Part shown: one piece after another, positions 1 through 10,154 of the stretch
Numbering within the stretch: the first letter of the stretch is position 1
Layout of the letters: every line of letters starts with the position of its first letter
Assembly: GCF_016888135.1 (NCBI RefSeq)
Contig: NZ_JACSWB010000207.1
Span: 310,001 to 374,000, forward strand
Direction of reading: 5' to 3'
DNA length: 64,000 bases
Source of the DNA: Leptolyngbya sp. CCY15150
GTDB taxonomy: Bacteria; Cyanobacteriota; Cyanobacteriia; RECH01
The notes under the pieces: model-generated
Database searches by the model: none
The model's input: only the letters and a program-made list of their open reading frames with translations
Told to the model about the DNA's origin: nothing
Program-made: the position numbers and the translations under genes

Positions 1-1191
1 CTAGCCCAACAGCCGGTGACGATTAGTTTCCTCGTGCGCGCCTTGGAAGCAGATCAGCTACAGATCCTAGTGGATGAATTTGAAGCCGATAATCCCGACA
101 TTCGTCTTGATGTGATTCGTGGCCCCAATGCCGCCGATGCCGTGGAGGATTTATATACCGCCTCCTTCCTGCTAGGCGATTCTCCCTATGATCTTATCTT
201 TTCCGATATTGTTTGGATTCCTAAATTTGCAGCGGCGGGCTGGCTTACAGATCTATCCGATCGAGTGTCCGAGGACGATCTAGCAGATTTCCTCACCGCT
301 GATGTGGAAGCGGGGCAGGTCGAGGGAGGGCTGTATCGTATGCCCTTCCGTTCTGATGTGGGAATGCTCTACTACCGCACGGATTTATTGGAAGAAGCCG
401 GGTTAGAGCCACCGGATACCTTTGAGGAACTGCTCGATGCGTCCCGCACCCTCCAGGAGCAAGAGTTAGTGAACTGGGGCTATGTGTGGCAAGGGTTGCA
501 GTATGAAGGTCTAGCCGCCGGTTTTGTGGAAATCCTAGAAGGGCACGGCGGCTTTTGGATTGATCCCGAGAGTCTCGACGTGGGGCTGGATCAACCGGAA
601 GCGATCGCTGCCGTCGAATTTCTCCAAGAAACCATCAGCAGCCGGGTCTCGCCCCCCGGTGTCACCAATTATTTAGAAGAAGACAGTCTGCGGGTGTTCC
701 AAAATGGCAACGCCGCCTTCCTAAGAAACTGGCCCTACGTCTGGCCGGAAGTGAATCGTGAGGGATCGCCCATTCGCGGTCAGGTGGCCCTGAAGCCCAT
801 GGTGTCTGAAGCAGGACGCAGCAGTGGTGCCTGTCAGGGCGGCTGGGGCTTTGGAATTTCGGCCAATACGCCCCACCCCGATGAAGCGTGGCGAGTCGTC
901 GAGTTTTTCACCAGTGAGGAAGCCCAGCGGCAGTTTGTTGTGGAATATGGCTACGTCCCCAGCCGCCGATCGCTCTTCACCGATCCGCAGGTACTCGAAG
1001 CCTACGACCACTATGAGCAACTGCTGGAGGTGGCCGAACAAGCCGTTCTGCGTCCGCCCATTGGTCAATATGCCCAGGCCTCTGATATTTTGCAGCGCTA
1101 CCTCAGTGCCGCTATTACTGGACAGTTGACGCCAGAAGCCGCCATGGAGCGAGCCGCCGGTGAGACTCGTCGGGTTTTGGGTTCTGCCTAA
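1..1191 (+). CDS. Carbohydrate ABC transporter substrate-binding protein (5' end cut by window)
   Basis: Extracellular solute-binding protein of family 1 (maltose/trehalose/glucosylglycerol-type). It would capture a sugar outside the membrane and deliver it to the two permeases that follow. The frame is open from base 1, and the first codons (LAQQPVTISFLV) look like the end of a signal peptide plus the mature N-terminus. The start codon therefore lies outside the window, and the internal GTG at 16 is not the start. Family features include the early VDEFEADNPDI segment, the LIFSDIVW segment and a C-terminal AWRVVEFFTSEEAQ helix. Order and polarity (binding protein, permease, permease, ATPase) indicate one operon. 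The substrate is not determined; in cyanobacteria this layout occurs for glucosylglycerol/sucrose/trehalose (Ggt-type) uptake, which is inference only. Confidence 0.9.
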   Translation, partial: LAQQPVTISFLVRALEADQLQILVDEFEADNPDIRLDVIRGPNAADAVEDLYTASFLLGDSPYDLIFSDIVWIPKFAAAGWLTDLSDRVSEDDLADFLTADVEAGQVEGGLYRMPFRSDVGMLYYRTDLLEEAGLEPPDTFEELLDASRTLQEQELVNWGYVWQGLQYEGLAAGFVEILEGHGGFWIDPESLDVGLDQPEAIAAVEFLQETISSRVSPPGVTNYLEEDSLRVFQNGNAAFLRNWPYVWPEVNREGSPIRGQVALKPMVSEAGRSSGACQGGWGFGISANTPHPDEAWRVVEFFTSEEAQRQFVVEYGYVPSRRSLFTDPQVLEAYDHYEQLLEVAEQAVLRPPIGQYAQASDILQRYLSAAITGQLTPEAAMERAAGETRRVLGSA

Positions 1192-1257
1192 GCGCACCAG
1201 TCCTATTCTTCGGGTCGTCTGCGACCCACCGACCCCCTAGCAAGAGATGCGATCGCT

Positions 1258-2169
1258 ATGAAAGATACGATTCGGATGCGAGAGATGCGTACCGGGTGGC
1301 TGCTGGTCTTACCCGCCATCTTGGTACTGCTCCTCGTCTATGCCTATCCCATTATTCGAGCCTTTGTGCTGAGTCTGTTTACCGAAAACCTCAGCAATGG
1401 TCTCAACGCCGAGTTTACCGGCTTCGACAACTACACGCGCATGGCCCTCGATGGACGATTCTGGGGCAGTATCTGGAACACCTCGATCTTCACCGCCGTG
1501 TCCTTGGTGATTGAGCTAGTCCTAGGGCTGGGCTTTGCCCTAGTGCTCGACCAAACCTTTCGCGGGCGAGGGCTGGTGCGCACCATTGCCATTTTGCCCT
1601 GGGCCTTGCCTACCGCCTTGATCGCCCTGGCCTGGCGCTGGATTTTTAACAGCGAGTATGGCGTCTGGAACGACATGCTGATGAACTGGGTGCCGCTGAT
1701 CGGCAATCCGGTGAACTGGCTGGGCGATCCTGCCTGGGCAATGATTTGCACGATCGCGGCTGACGTATGGAAAACCACCTCCTTTGTCAGCATCCTGCTG
1801 CTGGCGGGTCTACAGTCTATTCCCCAGGATCTTTACGAGGCCCATGCCATTGATGGCGCAAGTCGCTGGCAGAGCTTTCGGCAAATTACCTTGCCCTTGC
1901 TGATGCCGCAAATTTTGATCGCCATGCTCTTCCGCTTTGCCCAAGCCTTCGGCATCTTCGATTTGATCTCCGTCATGACCGGCGGGGGGCCAGGCGGGGC
2001 TACTGAAATGGTGTCGCTCTATATCTATTCCACCGTGATGCGCTACCTCGACTTTGGCTACGGTGCTGCCTTGGTCGTCGTCACCTTCCTGATTTTGATT
2101 GCCGTGGTGGCCGTGGCGATCGCCTACTTCAACAAAGCCCGTTCTGCTGCTACCGGAGCTGACGCATGA
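1258..2169 (+). CDS. Sugar ABC transporter permease, MalF/UgpA type
   Basis: Inner-membrane permease subunit of the carbohydrate importer. About six hydrophobic segments are visible, the first at residues 12-35. The cytoplasmic EAA loop, which docks the ATPase, reads EAHAIDGASRWQSFRQITLP around residues 194-213 and matches the family pattern EAAxxDGAxxxxxFxxIxLP. At 303 aa it has the usual length of the short MalF class, without the large periplasmic insertion of E. coli MalF. It starts 67 bp after the binding-protein gene, and its end overlaps the next permease by 4 bp (ATGA), a sign of translational coupling. Confidence 0.92.
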   Translation: MKDTIRMREMRTGWLLVLPAILVLLLVYAYPIIRAFVLSLFTENLSNGLNAEFTGFDNYTRMALDGRFWGSIWNTSIFTAVSLVIELVLGLGFALVLDQTFRGRGLVRTIAILPWALPTALIALAWRWIFNSEYGVWNDMLMNWVPLIGNPVNWLGDPAWAMICTIAADVWKTTSFVSILLLAGLQSIPQDLYEAHAIDGASRWQSFRQITLPLLMPQILIAMLFRFAQAFGIFDLISVMTGGGPGGATEMVSLYIYSTVMRYLDFGYGAALVVVTFLILIAVVAVAIAYFNKARSAATGADA

Positions 2170-3050
2170 CTACAACCCAAAAGCCTGTGGTGGCCTCCAA
2201 TCCCACCAAAGCCCGCCCCACTTGGGTGCAAGTTACCCTATGGGTGGCGATCGCCTTCATTTTGATCTTCAGTTTGGGGCCGGTGCTATGGGAACTCTTG
2301 ACCTCGATTAAAACCAACGAGGCGATTACCACCGACCCCGTGGTCTATATTCCCGCGTTGGATCAATATACCTTTCAACACTATATTGACCTCTTCGCCC
2401 GAAACCACTTCCACCGCTACCTGTTCAACAGCGCCTTTGTGGCGATTATCTCCACGGTGCTCTGCCTCTGCATTGGCGCACCGGCAGCCTATGCCCTGGC
2501 CCGCCTGCGCATCCCCGGCGAACAGATTATTCTGGCGATGGTCTTAGTGGTCACCCTATTCCCCTACATTTTGCTCTTCCTAGGATTGCTGGAACTGGTG
2601 CGCGCTGCCGGTCTTGCGAACAATTATCTGGCGTTGATTATCCCCTACACCGCCATTAATTTGCCCCTGACCATTTTGGTGATGCGCAGCTTCTTCCAGC
2701 AGTTGCCCCGCGATCTCGAAGATTCTGCCAAGGTCGATGGCTACAACACCCTGCAAATGCTGCAAAAGATTGTCTTGCCCATGACCCTCCCGGCCCTGGC
2801 CACCACCGGCATCTTGGCGTTTATCTTCGCCTGGAATGAGTACATTTTTGCACTCACATTCATCACCCGAGAGAGTATGCAAACCGTTCCCGTGGCTGCT
2901 GCCCAACTGGCTGGCACCACTCTCTTTGACATCCCCTACGGCCCCCTAGCCGCCGCCACCATTATGGGAACCCTACCCCTGATTCTCTTTGTGCTGTTTT
3001 TCCAGCGCCAGATCGTTCAAGGGCTGACCTCCGGTTCCGTCAAAGGCTAA
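2166..3050 (+). CDS. Sugar ABC transporter permease, MalG/UgpE type
   Basis: Second permease subunit of the importer (294 aa). After a polar 17-residue N-terminus there are about six hydrophobic segments. The EAA-like loop EDSAKVDGYNTLQMLQKIVLP lies around residues 184-204, with the expected Asp-Gly pair. The C-terminus FQRQIVQGLTSGSVKG is typical of MalG-type permeases. The ATG lies within the last codons of the preceding permease gene, so the two are probably made in equal amounts. Substrate unknown. Confidence 0.92.
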   Translation: MTTTQKPVVASNPTKARPTWVQVTLWVAIAFILIFSLGPVLWELLTSIKTNEAITTDPVVYIPALDQYTFQHYIDLFARNHFHRYLFNSAFVAIISTVLCLCIGAPAAYALARLRIPGEQIILAMVLVVTLFPYILLFLGLLELVRAAGLANNYLALIIPYTAINLPLTILVMRSFFQQLPRDLEDSAKVDGYNTLQMLQKIVLPMTLPALATTGILAFIFAWNEYIFALTFITRESMQTVPVAAAQLAGTTLFDIPYGPLAAATIMGTLPLILFVLFFQRQIVQGLTSGSVKG

Positions 3051-3139
3051 GGGCGATCGCCTTCCCCAAGGCATTGCCCGCATTTGGTTCTCCTACCCCT
3101 TGATTCACAGTCTGACCCACCGACTACGGAAAAGTTGCT

Positions 3140-4225
3140 ATGGCTAAGCTCGAAGTACAACATCTCAACAAAACCTACGGCCGCACCATTGTCCCCGTCA
3201 AAGACATGAGCTTTACGGTCGATGACGGCGAATTTCTCACCCTTGTGGGGCCCTCCGGTTGCGGAAAATCCACCACCCTGCGCATGGTTGCCGGTCTCGA
3301 ACAGCCGACGCGCGGTCGGGTGATGATTGGCGAACAAGACGTGACCCATGTGAGTGCAGGCGATCGCAACATTGCCATGGTGTTTCAAAGCTATGCCCTC
3401 TATCCCCACATGACCGTCTACGACAACATGGCCTCGGGGCTAAAACTGCGCAATATGTCCACCTCCGCCATCCAAGAACGGGTAGCCGATGCCACTCGGG
3501 TGTTGGGGCTCAACGAGTTGCTCGACCGCAAGCCTGCCAAGCTATCCGGTGGACAGCGGCAGCGGGTGGCATTGGGCCGGGCCCTGGTGCGTCGCCCCGA
3601 TGTTTTTCTGCTGGATGAACCGCTCAGCAACCTCGATGCCCTACTGCGGGAACAGGTGCGGGCAGATTTGAAGCAGATTTTTGATGCCCAAAACACGCCG
3701 GTGGTCTACGTCACCCACGACCAAACCGAAGCCATGACCCTATCCACCAAGGTGGCAGTGCTCCATGAAGGCAACGTGCAGCAGCTCGACTCACCCCGCC
3801 ACATTTACGATCGCCCCGCCAATCGCTTTGTGGCAGGCTTCATTGGCAGCCCCCAGATGAACCTGTTTAACCTCCCCTGTGAAGGCAACACGGCGGTCTT
3901 GGGCAACAGTCGCCTGCGCCTGCCCGATCGCTTTGCGCCCCCGCCCGAGGCTGTTTTGGGTATCCGTCCTGAGCATGTACGCATCGCCCGCCCTGAGGAT
4001 ACGGAAACCCTAGAGGGCAAGGTGTTCCTCGTAGAACATTTGGGCATGAGCAATCTTCTGAGCATCCAGGTGAAGCATAGCGATGTGAAAGTGCGGGCCC
4101 TGCTGCCCAGCGATCAAACCTGGTCAGACGAGATTACCTTGGCCCTTCCCAGCCAGCATCGTCACTGGTTCCATGCCCAAACGGGCGATCGCCTCCCTGA
4201 TGCCGTTCCTAGCCACGTATCGTAG
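3140..4225 (+). CDS. Sugar ABC transporter ATP-binding protein, MalK/UgpC type
   Basis: ATPase that powers the importer from the cytoplasmic side. Walker A GPSGCGKST is at residues 38-46, the Q-loop is in VFQSYALYPHM, the signature LSGGQRQRVALGRAL is near residue 136, and Walker B VFLLDEPLSNLD is followed by the switch His in VTHDQ. The C-terminal third is the OB-fold (TOBE) regulatory domain of MalK-type ATPases, with the GIRPEHVRIA motif. Length (361 aa) is standard. It lies 89 bp after the second permease on the same strand. A small 6-bp hairpin follows the stop at 4226-4240 but has no T-run, so transcription may run into rpmB. Confidence 0.93.
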   Translation: MAKLEVQHLNKTYGRTIVPVKDMSFTVDDGEFLTLVGPSGCGKSTTLRMVAGLEQPTRGRVMIGEQDVTHVSAGDRNIAMVFQSYALYPHMTVYDNMASGLKLRNMSTSAIQERVADATRVLGLNELLDRKPAKLSGGQRQRVALGRALVRRPDVFLLDEPLSNLDALLREQVRADLKQIFDAQNTPVVYVTHDQTEAMTLSTKVAVLHEGNVQQLDSPRHIYDRPANRFVAGFIGSPQMNLFNLPCEGNTAVLGNSRLRLPDRFAPPPEAVLGIRPEHVRIARPEDTETLEGKVFLVEHLGMSNLLSIQVKHSDVKVRALLPSDQTWSDEITLALPSQHRHWFHAQTGDRLPDAVPSHVS

Positions 4226-4341
4226 ACCAGCAAGGCTGGTGGTGGAGCACGACTTCGAGCAACTACTAGCCATCTGGTCAAACCATCCGGTAGAATTGAA
4301 TCTTGCGTGTAAACGCACATTGTCGCGATCGCAGTAGAACC

Positions 4342-4608
4342 ATGTCCCGCAAGTGTCAACTCACTGGCAAAAAAGCCAATAACGCCTACGCGGTGTCTCA
4401 CTCCCACCGTCGTACCAAGAAACTCCAGCACGCCAACCTGCAAGACAAGCGCATTTGGTGGCCCGAGGGCAACTGCTGGGTACGGTTACGTCTATCGACC
4501 AAGGCGATCAAAACCCTAGGTCACAAAGGTATCAATGCCTTGGCAAAAGAAGCAGGCATCGATCTCAATCAGTATGTCTGTGACGTCTATCCAACCCTAG
4601 ACGTATAA
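4342..4608 (+). CDS. rpmB: 50S ribosomal protein L28
   Basis: Large-subunit ribosomal protein L28, 88 aa. The N-terminus [15 protein letters not shown] and the basic segment [14 protein letters not shown] are diagnostic. An upstream in-frame codon at 4303 would add 13 residues without family support, so the ATG at 4342 is used. The cyanobacterial form carries the [22 protein letters not shown] stretch in the middle. It is transcribed alone here, and a hairpin about 100 bp downstream (4711-4732) may end the transcript. Confidence 0.97.
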   Translation: MSRKCQLTGKKANNAYAVSHSHRRTKKLQHANLQDKRIWWPEGNCWVRLRLSTKAIKTLGHKGINALAKEAGIDLNQYVCDVYPTLDV

Positions 4609-4710
4609 ACGCAACCCTAGCTTCTTACCCTAGAAGCACATTTCACCGGATTTAACGGGTCAAAGCCGTGCCAATTCAAGTTATATGCCCGACTGTTTCG
4701 GGCCCCACAG

Positions 4711-4738
4711 CGAGATGTAGCAATACATCTCGTTTGTT
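4711..4738 (+). terminator. Hairpin with GCAA loop after rpmB
   Basis: Perfect 9-bp inverted repeat CGAGATGTA/TACATCTCG closed by the tetraloop GCAA, followed by a short T-rich run (TTTGTTGT). The run is weak for an intrinsic terminator, but the position after rpmB and the stable GNRA-type loop make it the likeliest 3' end. Confidence 0.5.
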
Positions 4739-5349
4739 GTATGCGCGGCTATAGGCCTACTGACGTGAATCAACACATCCGCATTTCCATGGAATCCCTG
4801 ATCAGTTTCATGCCGCACCTGGGTAGGCTGGCTCTAGACCTTGAATAGATCTGATCTCTACAGAGCGATCGCTGTCCATGGTGGGCAAGCCAGGAGATGG
4901 GCCACGACCATGGGAAGCAAGGAGGGCGATCGCATCCCGCATCTTCAGACATCATCAGGTCATCGTGCAACGTCATTTAGATCTTTCAAATCCTTGGTCT
5001 GCAACCGTTTCATCCCGCATTGACGCCACGATTCAACAAGATTTCAAAAAAGATTTCAAAAAAGAATCAACCTTTGCGGAATCGGCTCATTCCAACTTGA
5101 ATCACAAGTTAATTCTTTAGGGTTCTGCCTTTAAGTCCCAAGACGCAGATTAGGATTTGGCGCAACCCGAGCATCTACGCCTGCGCCCACCTGCCTGCAA
5201 ATCTAGGCGGCGTATTCTATCTCGATCTCTCTCTGGTTTTCCCCTGGTTTTCCCCAACCAAGTGGGCGATCGCCCCCGACAATCTACCCTATTTATTCCA
5301 CTATTCTCCGTTTGTTCCAAGGCACCCAAATTCCGACAGGAAGGCAGTT
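4739..5349. other. Long leader region upstream of hpsA
   Basis: About 610 bp with no convincing gene; short open frames here lack family features and ribosome binding sites. It contains HIP1 sites and a tandem repeat (5040-5063). Just before the hpsA ATG there is a clear Shine-Dalgarno sequence, AGGAAGG, at about 5337-5343. The length suggests that the hpsA promoter and a long 5' UTR lie here; no specific operator was recognised. Confidence 0.5.
5040..5063. repeat. Tandem 12-bp repeat, two copies
   Basis: The unit GATTTCAAAAAA occurs twice in direct succession and is followed by GAATCAA, in the hpsA leader region. It is AT-rich against a GC-rich background. Confidence 0.7.
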
Positions 5350-8300
5350 ATGTCAACCCGTAAGTTAATTCAAGCACTCGGCAAGCTGCTGCGACAGGTT
5401 CGTCAGTTTGCCAAGCAGCTCACCAAAACATTTGTGAACTGGGTTTTGAAAACCCTATTTTTGCTAGGTCGCCACTCTGTGATGGGCAGGGCTGGCGGTT
5501 TCGTCTTGCCTACCACTATTCTTCTTTTGCTGGTGGTGAGCCTTAGCGTTGGAGCCATCAGCTATCGCAGCTTTAGCCGCACCAATGACACCATTGCCGA
5601 TCGCCAGCAGCGGGTTGTGTATAACACCGCCACGCCTGCCATCGACCGGGCCAAGGCTAAGCTAGAGTACATGTTCAACCGAGAGCGAGACAGCCGCCTC
5701 CCGAGCGGGATTCCGCCAGAATTGTCGCTGTACGAGATGATGGCGAACAGCACGCCTGGCAACCAGCGACTGCTGCCCGGCGGACAAGATCCCTACACGT
5801 TTCCTGCCGACCCAACTGGCACCTACGGCCCAGAAGAGCGCATTGACCTCAATGGCGATGGCGACATCGATAACGCTTGGCGCTATCGGGCTGACACCGA
5901 TGGAGACGGCACCGATGACGCTTGGGTTGCCTACTCGCTGATTTTCCGCACCCCAGCGAACTTCCAAGACCTCAACAACCAAACCCGTCCGGCTCTAGAA
6001 ACCCGCTCCAACGCCCTGCAAATCCGCAACGGGCCGTTGAGCAACAGCTCCCAAGCCAACCCCGCCTGCGCCACTAACACCGGTACCCAGCCGGAGGCCG
6101 GTTGGTTCCCCGACCAAGCCAACACCTCCATGGTGCGGAAAAACTTCCAGGTGAGTGTTTACGTGCTGCCGGATGAACGCAACCGCACGGTCTCGACCTT
6201 AGAGTTTCAGCAAGACCGGGAATATAGCCGGGGCAACAAGTGGGGAGCATGGTTCCGGAATGACCTAGAAATCTTCCCTGGCCCAGAATTTAACTGGAAC
6301 GGGGCGATGCACACCGAAGGTAGCCTAGTTGTTGGCAACAACTCCTATAATGCTTACCTGATCAGCTCTCCAGCCTCTTGTCTCTACACCCGCCAGGCCT
6401 CCGAAGTCACGGTGGGTGATCTGGATGACACCGACCCCAACACCGATGGCAACCAACCCTTCCAAGGGCAGGCCATGAGTGGCAAGATTGGGACGGATCG
6501 CTTTGAAAACCAAAACCGTTTCCACGTCTATCGCGAAGGTGAAGCGCCGCTCATTGGCAACAACAACGCCATTTTGTTCAACCGCGATCGCGACTCTGTA
6601 GCCAACAACGGGCCTTCTCCTTCTGACTATTCCCTTGACCCCGTTTTTCTATTCACCCAAGATCGTTCCAAGCCCCGCAACGTTCCTGGTGATGACACAA
6701 GCGTTTATCGTGAAGCACGCTGGAACCGTGAGCAAGACAATATCTTCCTGCGGGAAGGACGGATTTATAACCAATCAGAAGATACGCCCTTCGTAGACGA
6801 CTCCTTCCGAGCCGATAACCGCTTTGGGCCAAACCCCCGGGTCAAAGGTGTCCCGATTCCTGGCTTGGGTATTCCTATCGACGGTGATTTAGCCACCGCT
6901 GACGGCAGCTTGGTGGTTACTGAAGCAGACCTGACCCGCACAGAAGCCCTCACGGGTGATGCCAACGCCGCCAACGTTGGTCTAGATGGCTACTGGGAAC
7001 GCCGGGCCGATGCGGAAGGCATGAAGATTGTGGTTAGCCAGCGTTTGGAGCTGGGCAACCCCGTGGGCTGGGGCGGCATCCTCAATGCAAGAGGGTTGCC
7101 CCCTGAACGAAACGTCACAGGGCTTAACGAAGCCGACATCAGTGACCTCGACCCCCTACGGCCTTGGAATACCTGCACCGGCGGCAATGCCAACCGCTGC
7201 CATGAAGCTCGGCAACGACGCACCTTGCGGGATAACCTAGCAGCGGTGCAGTCTATGGCGGTCTATCACTTTGAAGATGCTACCGACCTACCCACGGCCT
7301 GCATGGCGCTCACGACCCACCCCGGAACGCCGGAAACCCTAGCCCGAGCGGCAACCTTCCAGAACTTAAACTTGGGCAACTGGGGCGGCATTGGCACAGA
7401 ATACCCCTTGGTGATCAGCAACTTCTTTGCGGGCACCGGCACCAATGGCTGGGAATTTGAAGCTCCGGCACGGAACGCCTTCAACCCTGGAACGCCCATG
7501 ATGCGGGCCTTGGCCAACCTAGCCAACTATGCGGGCGACCCCAACGGCGGCGCTCCCTCCTTCCCGCCCGTGCAAGACAACACGGTGCATCCCTATCCCA
7601 GCATGGCCATGTGGGGAGACTTCTCCATTCTTCGTCGCATCCTCAATAGCGACGGCGGTGGCATTGCCGATGCGGACTTCAATGGCTACGACGACCTCAG
7701 CCCTGCGGATCAAGCCACCTTGCATACGGCGGCTTGCACCCTAGGGATGTTGGCCTACAACGTAGACTACATGCTGAAGTTTGACTATACCGCCAATGCC
7801 AACACCCGCAATGACATGCAGTTGCTGGCAAATCGGATTCTTCAACTGTATGGGGTTGATGCACAGTCTCCTCTGGGTGGTGCTGGCTATGGTCTACCTG
7901 CTGTACCGGCAGGGGCTCCAGGAGGTCAACCCACAAAGGCTACTGACAACGCTACCAACTATCAATTTTATAACCTCCGTCCAGAAAGCTTTACCCCAGA
8001 CAACATTATCTATGGGCTGAAGCTATGGCGGCACCAAACGGCCGGAGCCAACCGTCCAGAATTTGATCGGTTGATTGCGCTTGCGGAAATTGTCTCCACT
8101 CGCGAACAGATTATTCGCGATTTGCGCCGGGGCTTTTCATCTGGGCCTAGCCCACAGCCGGGATGTTTTGATCCCTCCAACCCCGCCAACAGCAGCCCCT
8201 TCTATGGTTTGGCTGCTACTGAATCCCTAGGTGGGCTCTGCACAGCCTATCCTAAGTACCCGATTCTCTATGCGCTGTTCCCAGGACGCGATCGCAGCGA

Positions 8301-10068
8301 TCGGGCCGGCGGCACAGATAACGCAAACCTCCGTGATGCGCGAGATCGGGCAGCGGGTACCAACTACCGCGCCTACATCCAAAGCGTCAACAACGCCAAC
8401 ATCGTTTACCGGGAGATGGCCTACGACACCAGCTTCGTAGATCTCACCAACGATAGCGATATCTCCGAGGTGGTTCTGCGTCCTCTGCCCCGAGCTGACT
8501 GGAGCCTCCCGAATGCAAACGTAGGCAACGGCAATAACCCGACCCACCCCATCGAAGTGCGGATCAAGGAATGTTTGACAGGGCTATGCGATAGTGTTGA
8601 CCCTCGTACGGCTAGCGGCGTGAGCCCCGATGCTGGCACCTTGGTGCGAGTGCCGTTCAAAGATTCCGCCTTGATGAATGGTCGGGAAATGATGAGCGTG
8701 CGAGTGCTCGACATTGATCTTGAGTTGCTCAAAGATAGCACCTATCGCGGCAACTTCTGGATGCCCGTGAACGGCAACGATACCGGGGGTGTGGTGTATG
8801 CCTTCCGTGAAGATGCTGTCTCGGAGGGGGCGATTATCCGTCCTCGCAGCGGCGGTAGCTGGGCAGCCTGTGGCAACAACACTGCCCTGCAAAACAACCA
8901 AAACTGTCGGATGCGGGCGGGCGGAGATACCTATCTCTCAACGGATCCACCGCTGAATGCCGACAACAACATCAGCCCCAAACCTGTGGATTATGCCCCC
9001 GACCCCGATCGCCGTCCCCATGGCTTCCGGCTGCGTAAGGGTGCTGTGCTGATGCGTCCAAACCGGGCTCAGTCAGGTTTGACCTTCATCTCGGATAACC
9101 CTGTGTATATCCAAGGCGACTTCAACCTGCATCAAACCAACGGTGGACAGCGGCTAGAAGAATTTGAGCAATTGCTCAACGAAAACTTCAACAACTTCTA
9201 CAACCGCGCCACACTCGATCGCCGCTTCTCTCGTCCAGATACCGATCTATGGCGGCCCTCGGAAGTGCTAGCTGATGCTATCACCACCTTGCCCGACAAC
9301 TTCTGTGATGGCTCCATTGAAGAAGGGTTCTTGACCGCAGGGAACAACGGTAACGCTGGTAACACCACCGCTAAATACAACTGCGCGGGCAACAACAGCG
9401 TCACCTCCTACCTCAACCAAAACCGTCCGCGTACCTTGCCCCCGGCACGCAACGAAACCACCATGCCCAGCACCGTTCGCGGGCAGCGCTGGATGCGGGA
9501 AGTTCCTATGGATCTGACCTCGCCCATTAAGGTGACCAACAATGCCAACCCCGTGCAGGTGGCTGACAACTACTGGGTTGCACAAAACCGAGAATATGGG
9601 CTCACCAACCGAGAAACCTACTACGACTTCTCAGACGGCAAGTCGTTGATTGTAGGGGATGAGGTTCGCCAAAATGCGATCGTAGTCAGCGGTCTGGTGC
9701 CCTCTCGTCCCAACCAATCCTACGGTGGACTGCACAACTTCCCTCGGTTTATTACCACTTGGCCGCGGCAGTTTCTCACTGGGTCGTTTATTCAGCTCTC
9801 CTTCAGCCGCTATGCCACGTCACCGTTTGACCAAAGCGCTTGGGAACCAGGTGCCGTGCCACCTAACGCTGAGCAAATCAGGTACTACAGCCCACCTAAT
9901 CGACGTTGGGGGTATGACGTAGGCTTGCAGTATGCACCGGCTGGGCCCCTGGCATCTCGCTTTATCTCAGCGGAAAACACCCGTAACGAGTTCTATAGCG
10001 AGCCCCCGGCGGATGATCCTTACATGCTGACGCTCTGTCGAGCTATCCCAGACTCCAACTGTAACTAG
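5350..10068 (+). CDS. hpsA: Hormogonium polysaccharide biosynthesis protein HpsA
   Basis: Very large (1572 aa) membrane-anchored surface protein of the HpsA family, which in Nostoc punctiforme is needed for gliding motility and secreted polysaccharide. Residues 1-45 are basic and amphipathic. A single membrane segment (FVLPTTILLLLVVSLSVGA) lies at 51-69, followed by the conserved RQQRVVYNTATPAIDRAKAK at 86-105. The rest is Asn/Asp/Gly/Pro-rich, exported and repetitive in tone. Two acidic loops of calcium-binding type, DLNGDGDID (167-175) and DTDGDGTDD (183-191), lie close together. The start is supported by AGGAAGG 7 bp upstream. The three pseudopilin genes that follow match the hpsABCD order, so the product is probably handled by a type IV pilus-like machine. 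Confidence 0.88.
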   Translation: MSTRKLIQALGKLLRQVRQFAKQLTKTFVNWVLKTLFLLGRHSVMGRAGGFVLPTTILLLLVVSLSVGAISYRSFSRTNDTIADRQQRVVYNTATPAIDRAKAKLEYMFNRERDSRLPSGIPPELSLYEMMANSTPGNQRLLPGGQDPYTFPADPTGTYGPEERIDLNGDGDIDNAWRYRADTDGDGTDDAWVAYSLIFRTPANFQDLNNQTRPALETRSNALQIRNGPLSNSSQANPACATNTGTQPEAGWFPDQANTSMVRKNFQVSVYVLPDERNRTVSTLEFQQDREYSRGNKWGAWFRNDLEIFPGPEFNWNGAMHTEGSLVVGNNSYNAYLISSPASCLYTRQASEVTVGDLDDTDPNTDGNQPFQGQAMSGKIGTDRFENQNRFHVYREGEAPLIGNNNAILFNRDRDSVANNGPSPSDYSLDPVFLFTQDRSKPRNVPGDDTSVYREARWNREQDNIFLREGRIYNQSEDTPFVDDSFRADNRFGPNPRVKGVPIPGLGIPIDGDLATADGSLVVTEADLTRTEALTGDANAANVGLDGYWERRADAEGMKIVVSQRLELGNPVGWGGILNARGLPPERNVTGLNEADISDLDPLRPWNTCTGGNANRCHEARQRRTLRDNLAAVQSMAVYHFEDATDLPTACMALTTHPGTPETLARAATFQNLNLGNWGGIGTEYPLVISNFFAGTGTNGWEFEAPARNAFNPGTPMMRALANLANYAGDPNGGAPSFPPVQDNTVHPYPSMAMWGDFSILRRILNSDGGGIADADFNGYDDLSPADQATLHTAACTLGMLAYNVDYMLKFDYTANANTRNDMQLLANRILQLYGVDAQSPLGGAGYGLPAVPAGAPGGQPTKATDNATNYQFYNLRPESFTPDNIIYGLKLWRHQTAGANRPEFDRLIALAEIVSTREQIIRDLRRGFSSGPSPQPGCFDPSNPANSSPFYGLAATESLGGLCTAYPKYPILYALFPGRDRSDRAGGTDNANLRDARDRAAGTNYRAYIQSVNNANIVYREMAYDTSFVDLTNDSDISEVVLRPLPRADWSLPNANVGNGNNPTHPIEVRIKECLTGLCDSVDPRTASGVSPDAGTLVRVPFKDSALMNGREMMSVRVLDIDLELLKDSTYRGNFWMPVNGNDTGGVVYAFREDAVSEGAIIRPRSGGSWAACGNNTALQNNQNCRMRAGGDTYLSTDPPLNADNNISPKPVDYAPDPDRRPHGFRLRKGAVLMRPNRAQSGLTFISDNPVYIQGDFNLHQTNGGQRLEEFEQLLNENFNNFYNRATLDRRFSRPDTDLWRPSEVLADAITTLPDNFCDGSIEEGFLTAGNNGNAGNTTAKYNCAGNNSVTSYLNQNRPRTLPPARNETTMPSTVRGQRWMREVPMDLTSPIKVTNNANPVQVADNYWVAQNREYGLTNRETYYDFSDGKSLIVGDEVRQNAIVVSGLVPSRPNQSYGGLHNFPRFITTWPRQFLTGSFIQLSFSRYATSPFDQSAWEPGAVPPNAEQIRYYSPPNRRWGYDVGLQYAPAGPLASRFISAENTRNEFYSEPPADDPYMLTLCRAIPDSNCN

Positions 10069-10074
10069 CAAGGT

Positions 10075-10154
10075 ATGGGGGTTGGCGGTTTCTGCCTCCC
10101 CCATGCTGTGCTTCCTGTCCCTTTCCAGGCATGGAGGGGGACGGGACAGCAGGA
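10075..10154 (+). promoter_or_regulatory. Two stacked hairpins between hpsA and hpsB
   Basis: Hairpin 1 is ATGGGGG (10075-10081) with CCCCCAT (10098-10104). Hairpin 2 is CCTGTCCC (10114-10121) with GGGACAG (10143-10149). Neither is followed by a T-run, so they look more like mRNA processing or stability elements that could separate hpsA from the pseudopilin genes than simple terminators. The function is inferred. Confidence 0.45.
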
